From: Mycteria americana
Taxonomy: Eukaryota > Chordata > Aves > Ciconiiformes > Ciconiidae
Length of the DNA stretch: 64,000 nucleotides
Assembly: GCF_035582795.1 (NCBI RefSeq)
Contig: NC_134383.1
Coordinates: 1,061,501-1,125,500 of the forward strand
Reading direction: 5' to 3'
The first letter of the stretch is position 1, and the number at the start of each line of letters is the position of its first letter. The position numbers were made by a program, and so were the translations under genes. Under the pieces are notes generated by a model. That model made no database searches. It had not been told where the DNA came from and worked only from the letters and a program-made list of their open reading frames with translations. This document shows positions 1-11,846 of the stretch, piece after piece.

Positions 1-444
1 GTATTTGATTTTCTTCATTCTATTAAGCGCCTGGAAAACAACGAGACCTCACCGGTGTAACCTGTTCCGTCGATCGGATCTGTTAGAAACTCACGCGCTA
101 ATTAAGTCGTGTCCCCCCCCGCCCGCGGACGAGGAGCGGGGCTCAGCCACGGCCGAAGCGCTGCCGGGGAGGGCGACTGAGCCGGCCGTGGGCGAGCAGT
201 ACCCGGTACCCGGCCCGCGGGGCATCCTCCCCGGTGTCTGCAGCGTGCCGCGGTGCGTGGGGTGCCAACGGGACGCCCCCGCAGACGTGCCACCCCGGCC
301 CTGTGCCCAGCACCCCCCGGCCGGAGGAGGGCAAGGCGGGATGATTTGTTAGCATCTTTGCTTCTGGTCACAATAAAAATAAATAAATAAGGGGGGAGAA
401 AAATCCCTGTGAACATGAGTAATGGCCCAGGAATGAGCAACCCG

Positions 445-531
445 AGATAAAACTGAATAATAACGTGTCAAAAACTACACGATGTGGGTTTTTATTCCCC
501 AGCGGAGTTTCCTTCCTGCTAATCCATCACT
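445..531 (+). promoter_or_regulatory. AT-rich noncoding element, family B copy 1
   Basis: An 87-bp AT-rich segment that aligns by eye with 11762-11846 over its whole length. Shared words in the same order are GATAA, GAATAATAAC, TGTCAAA, a GATRTG/GTTTT run, TTCCC..AG and TAATYCATCA. Weaker similarity is seen at 15446-15508 and 7209-7250. I infer a diverged noncoding duplicate, possibly a regulatory element; function is not shown. Confidence 0.4.
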
Positions 532-854
532 GTAGAAGATGCAAGATTACTGCTTTCATAAAAAACTCCGGGAGATAAATGTGAGTAAATTAGGGTTTAT
601 TATATTATTTAGGACGATATAATTTCAAACATTCCCTTATTAAATTATTTATGCCCTTGGCGGTGGCTCGGCTGGGCCAGCGGCCCTCCCCGCTAGCATC
701 CCCCCGTGCCGGCTGGCCGCGGCAGCGGGCGAGGCGGGGACGGCAGCGGCGACAGCCTCGGCTGAGCCCTCGCGTCCCGTCGGCGGGGACGGCAGCCCGG
801 GTGGATCCGCGGGGTCCCCATCGTCCCGCCCGGCTCCCGCCCTGCAGCCCCCCA

Positions 855-934
855 GGGCGGCATCCCCGGGGCATCGTCAGCGAGGGGCGGCATCCCCGGG
901 GCATCGTCGGCGAGGGGCGGCATCCCCGGGGCGT
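855..934. repeat. 30-bp GC-rich tandem repeat
   Basis: The word catccccggg recurs at 861, 891 and 921, giving a 30-bp period over about 2.6 copies. The copies are nearly identical, so the repeat is recent or homogenised. It lies in a CpG-rich spacer with no gene. Confidence 0.8.
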
Positions 935-3900
935 CCCCGCCGCCGCTCGACGCGCTGCGCAGATGAGCCCCATCCCGCTGGCCTCCCCGCGGGCGCTTAA
1001 ACAAGGCGTCGGGCACTTTTCTGTAAATTGCGGCAAAATTACAGTCACATCAATAATGAAAGGCTTGTCCTCCTGAGGGGAGGCTGGCAGGAACCAGCCG
1101 TCCTGCTGAAAGACAAATGTACCCTGTATTTAAATCCAGCGGCAGAGATGCTCGCTGGTGTATGGCCTTTCTATTAGCGTGCAGCAAAGCCTGGCGGATA
1201 GGTCAGCGCTGTCAGAAAATGAAAGGAGACGCAAGGCCGGGACAAGCAAAGCAGGTAGGGAAAGGTGAACTTTGTCACGGCGGGGAAAAGCGGCCGCTGA
1301 CAGAAATTTAGCGTGCTTAATGAGCAGGCCCGCTCCTCCGTGTCAGGCCCGACATCTCTGTTTGCCCAAGCAAGCGGCGGCGCTGAGCCTCCCGGGCTCC
1401 CGTGCCGCCGGCCGGGACCGCCGGGCAGCCCGTGCGGGACAGCCGGGCTCCATCTCGCCCTGGGCATCCATCGCCGTGCCATTGCCAGCCGGCCTCCAGA
1501 GCCGGGCGCCGGCGCTGCCAGCGGGAACGCGCAAAGCTCGGCTTGCCGCTGGAAGCGGCGGGCGGCGAGCGAGGCTGCGCGGAGCCGGCGGGGAGGGATG
1601 GAGAAATCCCGCCCTGGCGAGGAGACGGAGCCGACTGCGTCTGCAAGCCCCCGCGAGATCACCGCCCCGTTTGCACAGCCCTTCCCCGGGCAGGGCAGCG
1701 GCCACCGCGGCCTCGGGCACCCGGCATCGGCCCTGCCGCCTCCGCGACGGCACCCGCTCCCAGCCGTCGCCCGCGGCCCCCTGCCTTCGCTACGTGGCTG
1801 CGCTCGCCATGGGGCCGCGTAGCGAAGGTAGCGGCCCCGGCATCCCTTCTCGTTAGCTCTCCCCGGCCCCGCGCGGCCGGCTAACTAGACCAGAGCTGAC
1901 AGAAGAGGATTACCCGCTCCCAGGAAGCCAGCGTGATTGTGTTTACTCCAAAACCTGGGCCGATTTAGTTGTCGGTGCGCATCATTAATCTTCTTCTACA
2001 ATCCCTTCCCCATCTGCTCCCACTTTTTAATGAACTGCCACTTGCCACACTCAATAAAATCAGCACCTCGCAAGGATCGCAGCAAGAGGGGGAAGCGAGA
2101 GGCAACGCAGGGAGGGGGGGACGGCGATGAAGATACGCACTTTGCTTTGGGAAGATGCTGTCTCATCTACGCGGGCAAATGAGTCGCAGCATCCCTCCCC
2201 GAGACTCTTTTGGCTGTCTCGCCCTCGAGCAAGTTCCTGATAACCACATCAGACCGCGCCGAACCCGAGCCTTACAAGGCAAAATGTCAGCCCAAGTTTG
2301 ATCCCAGCTACACTGTTTTACGCAATTATTTTCAGCGCACGGATACTGCAGGCGGCACCGAGATTGTAGTTTTCCAGCTTGCTGGCAGCTCTGGGGATTC
2401 ATCCGATATCAGGCTATTACCTTCTGATTACTTTCCTTGGCAGCCAACCCGTTTGGAGCTGGCAAATAAACAATAGGGAAGAGTGTGATGGGGAGCTTAG
2501 CTTTCAAATTACGCTTTTCAATCATTTGTCACACCAAAGGTATAATGAGTGTTTAATACAAAACTCAAAAGACCGCGGGGCTGGGGCGGGGGGGGCTTTA
2601 CTGACGTGGAGGATGCCGAGTGGAGCTCGGAAACTTCATCTCCATTTGTCCGCCTTCCCGCCCGTGCGTGCGGCCAGCCCGGCCGGGCGGGACCTGCCGG
2701 AAAAGCCCCGCGCCCGTGAGCCGCGCTGGCACGGCCGCCGGGGGAAAGAGCCAGAAGCCTGCCCGGCATCACCTCTGCAGGCGAGGGGCAGGACGTGGCG
2801 GGTGCTGTCCCGACACGCTTCGGGGCCGTCCCCGTCCCTGGCGACGGGGAGGGCTGGTGTGGGACGCGGAGCCACCCGCCCGCGCCGATCCTTAAGCAGT
2901 TGTTGCCTTAATGTCACTCGTGATCAGACTATCTCATCTTAATGGGGAACTAATGTAGAAATCCATACGAGCTCCAGAGTCATTTGGTATTAATTAAACA
3001 CCGCCATTAGATTACTCGGATTGCTTTGCGTTTATTGCTCTCTGCAACGAGCGGACGAGACCCGCGCTGCAGCTGCGCTGCCTCCCTGCGCAGAGCGTCC
3101 GAGCTGGGCGCCCGGCGAGGGCGACGGGCGAGAGCAGCCCCGGCCCTGCCCCGGCCCGCCGGCCGCCTCTCGCCCTGAGCTAAGCTTCCCGCCACAGGCT
3201 CGGAGGAGAGGCCGCTTTCGGAGGCAGGAGGACGCTGCCTCGGTCTCAGCGTCCTCCCCCAAGCCGTTTCAGTCCCGTCTCGTTATTCAGGCTTGCAGTC
3301 CCTGTGCCCACATGTCAGAGGAGAGAGAAGAATAGAAATCGCTCCTTAAAGTTCACAACCCGTCACTCCGGCTTTCAGAAATACAAGCAAAAATGGCAAA
3401 GCAGTAGGGGGAAAATCCATTTCTTTCGAGATGATCTTTCCCTGGAACATGTCCTGTTGATTTGCAGTCAGGGAAAGGCGAGCGTGTTTGTCTGAGATAG
3501 GGGAATCAGATCTGTCTAAACTCTCCTCTACTCCAAACTCCCCCCTTCAAAAGAGCTTTTAGAAAAAGGAAAACCTTGAGAGAGAAATCTCTCCTGGTGG
3601 AAGCCCTTTCCTTCCTGAGCGTGCCCCCTGAGGACCAGCCCTCCGCCCTTCTCCTGCCCCACTGGCACTGGGGGGACGGAGCCGGCGCTACCCCCGGGAG
3701 CGGAGCCGGGACGGGCTCGTCCCGGCCGGGGGTGTTTTGGGCTGGACGCTGCGATCCCCAGAGGCACTCGGACCGCGCTCGGCACCCTCGCTGCAGGGAG
3801 AAGGGGGCTGGAGCACCCACCGGGGCCTCCCCACGGACCCGCATCTCGCCCCTCGCCTGCAGCTGGGCCGCCGGCTGGGTGCGGGACGCGCTGCCGGCCC

Positions 3901-6510
3901 CGGCGCGGTGCGAGCCAGGGTGCCATCCCGGGTGCCCGCTGCCGCCGCGGGCATCAAGTAGCCCAGGGGCTCTTACCAGCCAGAATTAACGGCGGCAGCG
4001 AGCGGCGAGCTCGCCACCAGCGCTGGCGCAGGGCGAGCGGCTGGGGACGCGGGGCCCTGCGCCGGTGCAGCACTGCCATCTCCCGTCCACGCCGCGGGGA
4101 CGGCCCGGGGCTCGCCCACCCGTGGCAGCCCCACGCAGGCCCCCTTTGCGAGGGGGTCCCCGCCGGGGCTTCGCACCCCGGCACCGCCGGCTCCTGCCCG
4201 CCTGGGCTTTGCCGCGCCGGCGTTGCCGCTGCCCGTCACCGGAGCGTCCCCGGGGAGCGGCTCCCACGCGGGACCCCTCCAGCACGGGGGGCTGCCGGCA
4301 CCAGCGAGGGTTTGCACGGCCGGTGCCGCTCCCCGCGGGAAGCCGCTGCTCTCACCCGGCACGGAAAGGGGCGATCGCGACGCAGCTCTCAACGAGCAAA
4401 ATAAACCAGAGAAAAATAAACTCTTCATCAAAAAGTAAGGGGAAACAACCACGCAGAGTGTGACCTATAAACATCTGCTCATGTTCCCCTCCGGTTATTG
4501 CAGAGAGAGAAGCCAAAGATATTTCAGGCTTCTCATACATCTGCGAAGGGTTTTCGGGTTTGTACCGGGCTCTTTTCTTCCTCCTCCCCAGCCGCTTTGC
4601 AGGCTGTAACGACGGAAAGGCCCCACGGAAAGGACTAGAGGGTTACATCTCCCCGTCATTATTTCCAGGTGTTGTCCCTAAATCCTCGCCCGGAAGGGGC
4701 ACGCAGCAGGGAGGCCCGGCAGGTCTCCGGAGCCCCTTTCTAGCAGAGGGAAGCATCACGCCGGCGAGGGGAGCAGGCAGAAACGCGGAGCAGGGCTCAG
4801 GGGAGCCGGCTCATCTCCGGGCCGCGCCGGCTGCCGGGGGCTTGCGCGCCGCTCCCTGCCAGCCCGGCCGCCGCGACCCCCAGCAAGTAACAAACGCTGC
4901 CTGTTCACGTTGGCTCTCCTGCCGCCCCTGATTTCTCACCAGGATGAGCAGCTCCTCGCTTCGCTTCCCCGAAGGCAGCCCTTCGGGAGAGCCCCGCTCC
5001 CGCGGGAACCCCCCCCGCCTCGGGGGGAGCAGCCCGGGGTCTCCCCGAGAACTGCCAGCCCGGCCAGGACGCCCCAGGGTGGTCCCGGCTGCTCAGCCGT
5101 GAGTCACGGGCGCGCTCGTCCGGAGAGAGGCCGATGCGAAGTCCTGCCTTCCCCGTAAGCGGGCGCGAGGGATGCTCTCCAAGGGAGAGCACCCCTCCAC
5201 GCAGCAGCCAGCCCTCCGCCCAAAGGGCGCGGGAGGACCGGGAAAGGCAACGCAGAACAAAGCCCAAACGGTGAACGGTGCCGGGAGATCCCGCCGGGAG
5301 CGCGGGAGAGGAGAGGGAAGCGGTTTGTGTAACCTTGGAGACGGAGGAAAGGAGCCCGAGGCGGAGGGAGCAGAGTGCCGCGAGCACCAGGACGGGCAGC
5401 AGCGCAGAGGGGCTCGGCGAGGAGGGCTGTGAGCCCCTTCCCAAAGCCGCCCCTGGAGAAGGGAGGGCCGGACAGAGGGCCCAGGAACGGAGCCCACGGA
5501 GGGTCTGGAGGAGCACAAAGCGGTTCTGCGGAGAACCCATTTAGTGGAGAGGGAGCGGGAGGGTTAGGCAGATGAGATAGCGGAAGAAGAAAGAAGTGAC
5601 GTGGGAGAATAAAGGGAGCAAAGCAGAGAAGAGACGTTGATGCAGGAGGAAAGAAAAAAGATCAGATATGAAATACGAGAGAGCGAGGACAAAAGCTGTA
5701 AAGAGGCTGCACCGGTGCTCCAGCCGCCACGACACAGCCAGAATCGTCTGTCTTGTTAAGCGCTAGATCTGTTTTGATAAATCCTAACCAGCACCGCACG
5801 CCATTTCTCCCGAGCAAGCGACGCCTGCGGGTCCCTCAGAACTTGGGCTGACTTCTCCTTTTCTTGCTTTCCATCCGCCCCATCCCGCTCGCTCTTTGGT
5901 CCTCCCGTTTGGCACAAAGCCCTTTGCACAAACCGCCGGCTTCTCTCCCGCTTGGCCACAGGCTCAGCAAGGGAAGTTCCCGGGGGCCCCCGCCACGGTA
6001 CAGCAGCTTCTGACACACGCTGCTCCCCGGCCAGCACCGGAGCCAGCCCGGGGACGGAGGGGGCCGGCGAACGGCAGGCGCCTGGTCAGAAACCTCCGTC
6101 GCCTCTGGGAGAGGCCCGTGCTCCTCTCTGCTCTCTTGGGGTAGAGATTTTCACAAAGAACGTTTTAAAAACACATGAAATCCGGGAGGTCTGGAACATC
6201 TTGGGTGCAAACAGTGGCCTCGCCGGTCTGGGCTAATTAAGGCTGTGCGCTGAGGCAGAGCTACCTCTACCTTCACAAGCGGCAACGGCGAGGCGGAGCA
6301 GGGAGAAGACGCCGTGGCACGGGCAGGCGACAGCGCTGGGAGCGGGCTCCAGCTGCGGCATCGCCTCCCGCCCAGCAGCCGGGAGCGGGTCGGGGACAGC
6401 CACGCGTCCCCTCCTCAGCTCTGGAGGGACCCAGCCGCCTCCCCGCCAGCCCAACCGCCCCACGCTCCGCCAGGGACAACTGCGTTAGCGCAGGGCACCA
6501 AGCAGCCCAC

Positions 6511-6634
6511 AATTAGCTCTTGATCTTAATTACACGCATTACTGATGAGCTCATCAACTTAATCTAATTATTCTGCGGAGCTCAATTGCCTGTCCCTTTT
6601 TCTGAAATAAGGTGCTACGTAAGCCCGTTATCCC
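6511..6634 (+). promoter_or_regulatory. duplicated noncoding element A, copy 1
   Basis: An AT-rich element that aligns over about 125 bp with 20434-20564, at roughly 75-80% identity by eye. Shared blocks in order are AATTA.GCTCTT, ATCTTAA, CATTAC, ATGAGCTCATCAAC, TCTAATTATT, AATTGC.TGTCC and ACGTAAGCC. The centre holds a perfect 14-bp palindrome, TGATGAGCTCATCA. TCTAATTATT is a homeodomain-type site. There is no open frame, so this looks like a paralogous enhancer-like element. Confidence 0.65.
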
Positions 6635-7261
6635 TTTTGATAAAACCTGCTCGCTCACGCGATTTGTCAGCCGGGCGCAGCACCGGCCGCCCGGCACGGA
6701 CAGCCCTGCCACGTTGCCCCCGCGGCACCCGCCCCCGCCATCGTCACCCCGCGTCCCCCGCACCCCCAGGGACGGGGGAAGCTGCTTCCCCGGGGCTGGC
6801 GTGCTGCAGCAAGGGCACGCCAGGCTCGGGGGGCCGGCACCCCTTAGCGAAGCGCCGGGGCTGGAGCCGGGGGCCGCTCGGGGCTGGCTGCGTCCCCGCT
6901 GAACCTCATGCCCCCGCCAGCCCGCAGCTCTCCGTCCTCCTCGGGAGCAGCCTGCCCCTCCGCTCGCTTTTACGGGGCCACCCGGGCTGGGCAGGGCCGA
7001 GACCCGAGGCACCTTCCCGGCCTTCCGCGAGGCAGCGTCTGGGCTCGGCGAACGCCGTCGGCTGCTGGCCGTCACGCCCGAGGGTCCCGGGAGCCGCCGG
7101 TGCCGCAGCCATCGCCTCCCGCGCCGAGCCGGCGCTTCTGAGAACCTGCCCTCGCCCTCTCCCTCAGCAGGAATCAATGAAATCCCCTAAAAGCTCATAA
7201 CTCGGAGGTAATTATAAGAAGCATCAATTACCCAGCGATGTGGGTTTCAGGAATTCAATTA

Positions 7262-7269
7262 ATTTGCAT
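7262..7269 (+). promoter_or_regulatory. POU octamer word
   Basis: ATTTGCAT occurs inside an AT-rich block about 630 bp after element A copy 1. The same word at 21258-21265 lies about 690 bp after element A copy 2. Binding is inferred only from the consensus. Confidence 0.3.
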
Positions 7270-9850
7270 AGTGATCGATTCAGGCGGGTCCTCTCCGGGT
7301 CCCTGGAGAAAGTTAGGACATTGTTCTGCACGCTATTGATTTTACAATGTAAAACCAAAGCGCGCTCTCCTCTTATTCAGAGCTGCTCATTCAGCCATAT
7401 TAACTTTCAGATCATTTATTTTTGTATGTCTTTCAACTCTGTTTGTTGCTATCACACAAATGCAGAGTATTACATTGTAGAGAATAATTGAGTCAATACA
7501 GTCATGGTACTCTGGGTCTCGCAGGAGCGCGAGCTGGCAGGAGCCCGCGCAGGCTGCGAGGGCTTTTTTTTAACCTTTCCAGTTATTAAAACGCTCGTCT
7601 GGCTGCGTATTAACTTTCTGCGCCGCGCGGCTGTTATTGTTTCGCCTGCACGGGAGCGGGAGACGCCGGCGCCGTGCCGAATACGCGGGGAGGCCGGCCG
7701 GCTTTCTGCGAGCGTCCTCAGCGGAGACGCTGCCGGCTCGGCGGGACGGCTGCGCGCGCCGGCCGCGCGGACCCGGCCGGCCTTCCCTCCTCGCCCCGCC
7801 GGCCCTCCTTGCCCTCTGCGCCCTTCTCAGTTGCAGGCGGCCACACGCGAGCAAGGCACTCGCAGAGAGGAGGAAGCCCCTTCAAACGAAAAGCCGCCGC
7901 ATAAGGAACGAGCCCTCCTTCAGATTCAAACGGCTCTGAAAAGAGACGGGTTTTAATTCTGCTTCCCCTCCCACTGGGATATTAGACAGCTAAATAGCAG
8001 CGCGCCTGTTTCCTTCAGATAACCGGTTCCCGATGAGCACCCTAATTGTCCCCGGCCCCTCTCCGCCGCCATACAGAGCGGGTCATTTACCGCACGGCAC
8101 ACGCAGCTAAACACAAATCCATTTTCACAGGGAAATTTCTATTCTTATCTGGGCTCTGCAAGAGGGCTGCAAGCGGCCCCTGTTAATTGAAGCCTTGATG
8201 TTTGTTGGAGGAGGCCCCTAATGAGCTCCGCACCTGCACCCGCCCGCGCCGGGCAGCGCCGGGCTCCGTGGCCGCGCCGGGCCGGCTGCGCCGCGAAGGG
8301 CACCCAAAGAAAGCAGCGAAGGCGCGGAGCAGCGCCGCCTCGGCGACGAAGGGCGACGAGCCGAGGTGGCCCGGGGCACCCTGCCCTCGGCACCGGGCTG
8401 GCGGCCAGGGCAAACGCCGACCTGCAGCGCCGAGCGCCCGCCCCGGGCGCTTCCCAGTGACAAAGCATCTTTTTAAGCGCTTTGGCTCATCTTCTGCAAT
8501 ATCCTCCAGCAAATCAAGCATCCCCTTCTTGGGATGTTTTCAATCTGTTTTATGTTGATTTTAATTAAAGAATTTGAAACTGAACAAACAGTTCGTAGCA
8601 GGTGGCCATACAAGTGTGAAATAAGCAAACTGTTTTATCTGCCACAAACTCCGCCAGTAAATTCCTTCAAATTAATCCCAGCCTCTGAAAGGCTGCTGAC
8701 TCCGGCTGAAACGCCGCGCAAGCCGGGCTCTGCCGCTCTCCAAATATTTGCCTCCGTCCCGGCGCCAGGAGCAGGTGTGGCCGGGAGCGGGGCTGTTCGG
8801 CGGCTCCGGCTCCGGCTCCGGCACCGGCACCGGCACCGGCAGGGCTGCCTGGCCGCCTGCCTTCACTCACACCCCCTCTCGCCCCTTGAGGGCAGGTGGG
8901 CGACCTCCTGCTGGGAAGAATTGCACCCCGGATTTGGGAGCGGCTCCTGGAGCCTGGCTGCCCCCCGTAACGCCACCAGCATCAACCCCAGCCGAAGGGG
9001 AACCCGCCCTTCTCCTCATCCTCAGCCTTCCTCATCCTCCTCCAGGGCAGCGCATGCCGCCCCAGCCTCCCCGCTGCCGCGGCTCCCCTCGAGGACTGTC
9101 CTCCGCAGAAAGAGCTCCTGCCGTAACCTTGACGGTACAGAGGCAGCGAAGGGCTTTTACCCACGTAACGGGCCCTGCATATTGATGGCCCCCGGGGAAG
9201 GCAGAAGCGAAGCACGGATGCCCACAAGCTTTTCTTCTTGCAAGGCTGCGCCGGAGATAGCTGGGGGAGAAAAAAAAGAAGGGAGAAGAAACGCACGCGC
9301 ACGCTCCTCTTCATCTTGCCCTGCTGCCCTCTGTCAGAAACCTTATCGGCATCTTTAAGAGGTCACGTTTTGCCGTCTGGAAACGCCACCTCCCTCAGCA
9401 ACCGAAGGCGGGGAGGAGCTGCCGGCTCAGGAGGTGTTTTGGGTCCCATCCCCTGGCCCTGGGGCACCCAGGGTGCAGGGGGACCTCGTGCCCTCGCACC
9501 GTGCCCACGCGCTCCCCGGTACTCGGGACGCCTTCGCGCCGGGGCGCGCCGGTGCCTGGGAGCGTCACCCTGGCCGGCAAACAGCTCTGCCGCCGGAAAG
9601 CAGCCGTTTGCATCTCCCTCCTCCTGCCTGCCTCGCCCGCTCTCCCCTGCTGCTCCACGTGCTGCCGGCTCTGGGGTTTTAATACTGCTCTGCTTCGCTC
9701 CCTGCCTCCCACCCCAGCTCTTTGTCCCGCCGCTGTCGCAGGCCACGCTGCCGGCGGGTCTCGCGGCAGGGCACGGGGCACGGCTCGGCAGAGGGACCGC
9801 GCTCCTGCCCGCCATCCCCACGCCGGTTTCCATGGCAGTGGCAAGAGCTG

Positions 9851-9851
<1 letters not shown>

Positions 9852-9890
<39 letters not shown>
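9852..9890 (+). repeat. (CTG)13 trinucleotide repeat
   Basis: Thirteen uninterrupted CTG units in a CpG-rich spacer. In different frames it reads as poly-Leu, poly-Cys or poly-Ala on + and poly-Gln, poly-Ser or poly-Ala on -, which creates several spurious open frames. No gene context supports translation. Confidence 0.9.
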
Positions 9891-9891
<1 letters not shown>

Positions 9892-10302
9892 GGCCGCGCG
9901 CCCGGGCAGCACGAGGCCCTCTGCTTCGCTGCGCCTTCCCAGGGAGGCTTTGGGACGCGCTTTGCTCGCCCTGCTCTGCCGTCCCTCCGGCCTCGGCCAA
10001 GGGGAGCGGGCAGCGGTGGGGCTGCCAGCAGGAGATCAGCTCCCTGCTCCGCTCCTTTCGGCGGGAGAGACAATTGTCCGTCGGCTCCTTTCCTCCCTGC
10101 AGTGTTCAGAGCATGTTTAACATCCGATCTCTCCTGTTCGCCCTCCCCACCGACCCAGAGCTGGGAAATCAGAGCAGCGCTCCCGGTCAGCCCGCGCCCT
10201 CGGGAGCCCGCGCGCGCCCGCGCCAGCCGAGCTACCCCGATAATTACAAGATGTTCTGCTTTCCTGGGATTACCGTCGGTTTTTCTTCTCTTCCCCTCAA
10301 TA

Positions 10303-10328
10303 AATATGGATGCGCAGCTGCTGCTAAA
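10303..10328 (+). promoter_or_regulatory. short noncoding duplicate C, copy 1
   Basis: A 26-bp core built on AATATGGATGC that matches 18523-18549 at about 23 of 26 positions. Both copies sit in AT-rich blocks with a CT-rich stretch just before. It contains a CAGCTG E-box here; the other copy has CATCTG. The relation is plausible but short. Confidence 0.3.
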
Positions 10329-11761
10329 AAGAATCAACAAAAATAAAAAGGGGCAGGGGGTGAGCCCGGCACGCTTCCCTCCCAGGATGTGATCCCGGCG
10401 CCGCCTCTGTCCCGGATTCAGGCGGGTTGCAGGCAGGGGGGTGGATCGGGATTTTTCTCCCCAAATACCAGGCTCGGGTGTCTGCAAAAACAAAACAGCT
10501 CTAACAAATGCACTGGGAAGGATACGGTATTTAATAGAAAATTAGGCAGCGCTCCCTCTCCTGCAGCCTCGCCCCAAAGTCTGGAAGGGGGTGTCGAGAT
10601 TAAACAGCTCGAACGCCTTCCACAAAGGCATCGCCAGAGTTCCTCATCCCAACAGTTCCTCCTGGCCTTTAAAGGCAAGGATATGCTCTACTCCATATAT
10701 TAATCTCCTAATCACTAAATTAATTTCCATCTCAGTTACAGCACATTCAGAGTCTATTAGTAAATCATGTCATAGCTGCTTAGCAACTTTTGTTATAAGA
10801 TTCCTATTAGATCATGTTTCAAACCGACGGAGATGGAACAGCTATTATCTTAATAAGTTCAACATTAAAGGCACTACGGCAGAGACGGGGAGCGCTCCCG
10901 CTGCTCGCAGCCACGCTCGCGCGCACGCACGGCCTGTGCGCGCGCGCCCCGGCACGGCCCCGGCGTGGCGGGGACCCCGGCTCCTCCCGCCTTTGGGGAG
11001 CCCACCCCGCACCCCGAGCGTCCCCGGGGCCGGCTCCGTGCCGCAGCACGCGTCGCTCCTCGCTCCCGAAGCCCAGGCAGAGCCGGTCCCCCGCTGGGCT
11101 TCGTTTCAGAGCCCGGGGCTGTCATTGCGGGGAGAAAAGAAGAGAGACGTGGGCGCTCACTCGTCTGTGCACCGATTTTCATCCAGCCTCGCAGCGCGTT
11201 CCCCCTGCCCGGGGCCGGGTGGCGGCGCGGGGCGGCGGGGCACCCAGGGCGCCCGTGCCCTGCTGCAGAGGAGCTCAGACCAGCGCAGCTGGACCGACCC
11301 CAGCTCGGGGTGCCCGGGAAGCACGCGGGCACGGCCGGGTACCGCGTGCGCCCGCCGCGCCGGGGCGGGGAGGCTGCGCCAGCGATCGCTCGCTGCAGAT
11401 TGCCTCCGCCATCCGGCCCTCTTCCCTCCTCGCCGCGCCGCACGCCGACTCCTCCGGCTCATTGGCGTGAAATTTAATTTGCAACAATCAGCCGGAGGTG
11501 AGGCAGGCGCCGAATTAGCTCGCCGTGATGCTCTCGCCTCCTCCCGGACCCCTCCCCAGCTGGCAGGCGGCGGAGGCAGCCGGCCCCTCTGCCCGGCTCT
11601 GCCCGGCACCCCAGCCCCGTCGCACCCCGGCCAGGGGGTCACCCCCAGCCGGGGCCGAGCTGGGGACGCAGGAGTTGTAAGAAGCCGCCGCGCTCCTCCT
11701 GTCTGGTTACACGAGCAACGCAAAGGGTGAGTTACGGTGTGGCTGGACGCGCGCATATTCT

Positions 11762-11846
11762 GATAAGGAAGAATAATAACTTGTCAAAGATATATATGAT
11801 ATGTGTTTTCTTCCCAGACAGAATATATGTTGGGATAATTCATCAA
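11762..11846 (+). promoter_or_regulatory. AT-rich noncoding element, family B copy 2
   Basis: An 85-bp segment collinear with 445-531, with the same word order and almost the same spacing. It contains ATGTGTTTTC followed by TTCCCAG, which is also seen at 15446-15508. Inferred to be a diverged duplicate. Confidence 0.4.

Larger units (their letters stand above)
1..5740. other. gene desert, left part: AT-rich blocks in CpG-rich DNA
   Basis: No gene is supported here. AT-rich blocks lie at about 1-110, 340-660, 1005-1320, 1930-2560, 2895-3060, 3330-3560 and 4380-4560, separated by CpG-rich spacers. The blocks are rich in TAAT, ATTA and AATAAA-like words, as in conserved noncoding enhancers of vertebrate deserts. 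The long open frames in the GC-rich spacers overlap on both strands, have low-complexity Ala/Arg/Pro/Gly composition and match no family I know. That is expected when stop codons are rare. Conservation was not tested. Confidence 0.6.
5741..11760. other. gene desert, middle part
   Basis: No supported gene. AT-rich blocks are at about 6140-6260, 6507-6670, 7160-7500, 7900-8220, 8455-8720, 10090-10380, 10500-10880 and 11460-11520, with CpG-rich spacers between. A POU octamer word (ATTTGCAT) is at 7262-7269. Short GC repeats of the type (CCGGCT)n/(CCGGCA)n are at about 8800-8842. Large overlapping open frames on both strands between 9238 and 10493 arise from low stop-codon density around a CTG repeat and are not called. 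Confidence 0.55.

Noticed and set aside
9238-10493. Large open frames of 384 and 376 codons on opposite strands
   Set aside because: They overlap each other around a CTG repeat, are low-complexity, have no family resemblance and lie in CpG-rich DNA where stops are rare.
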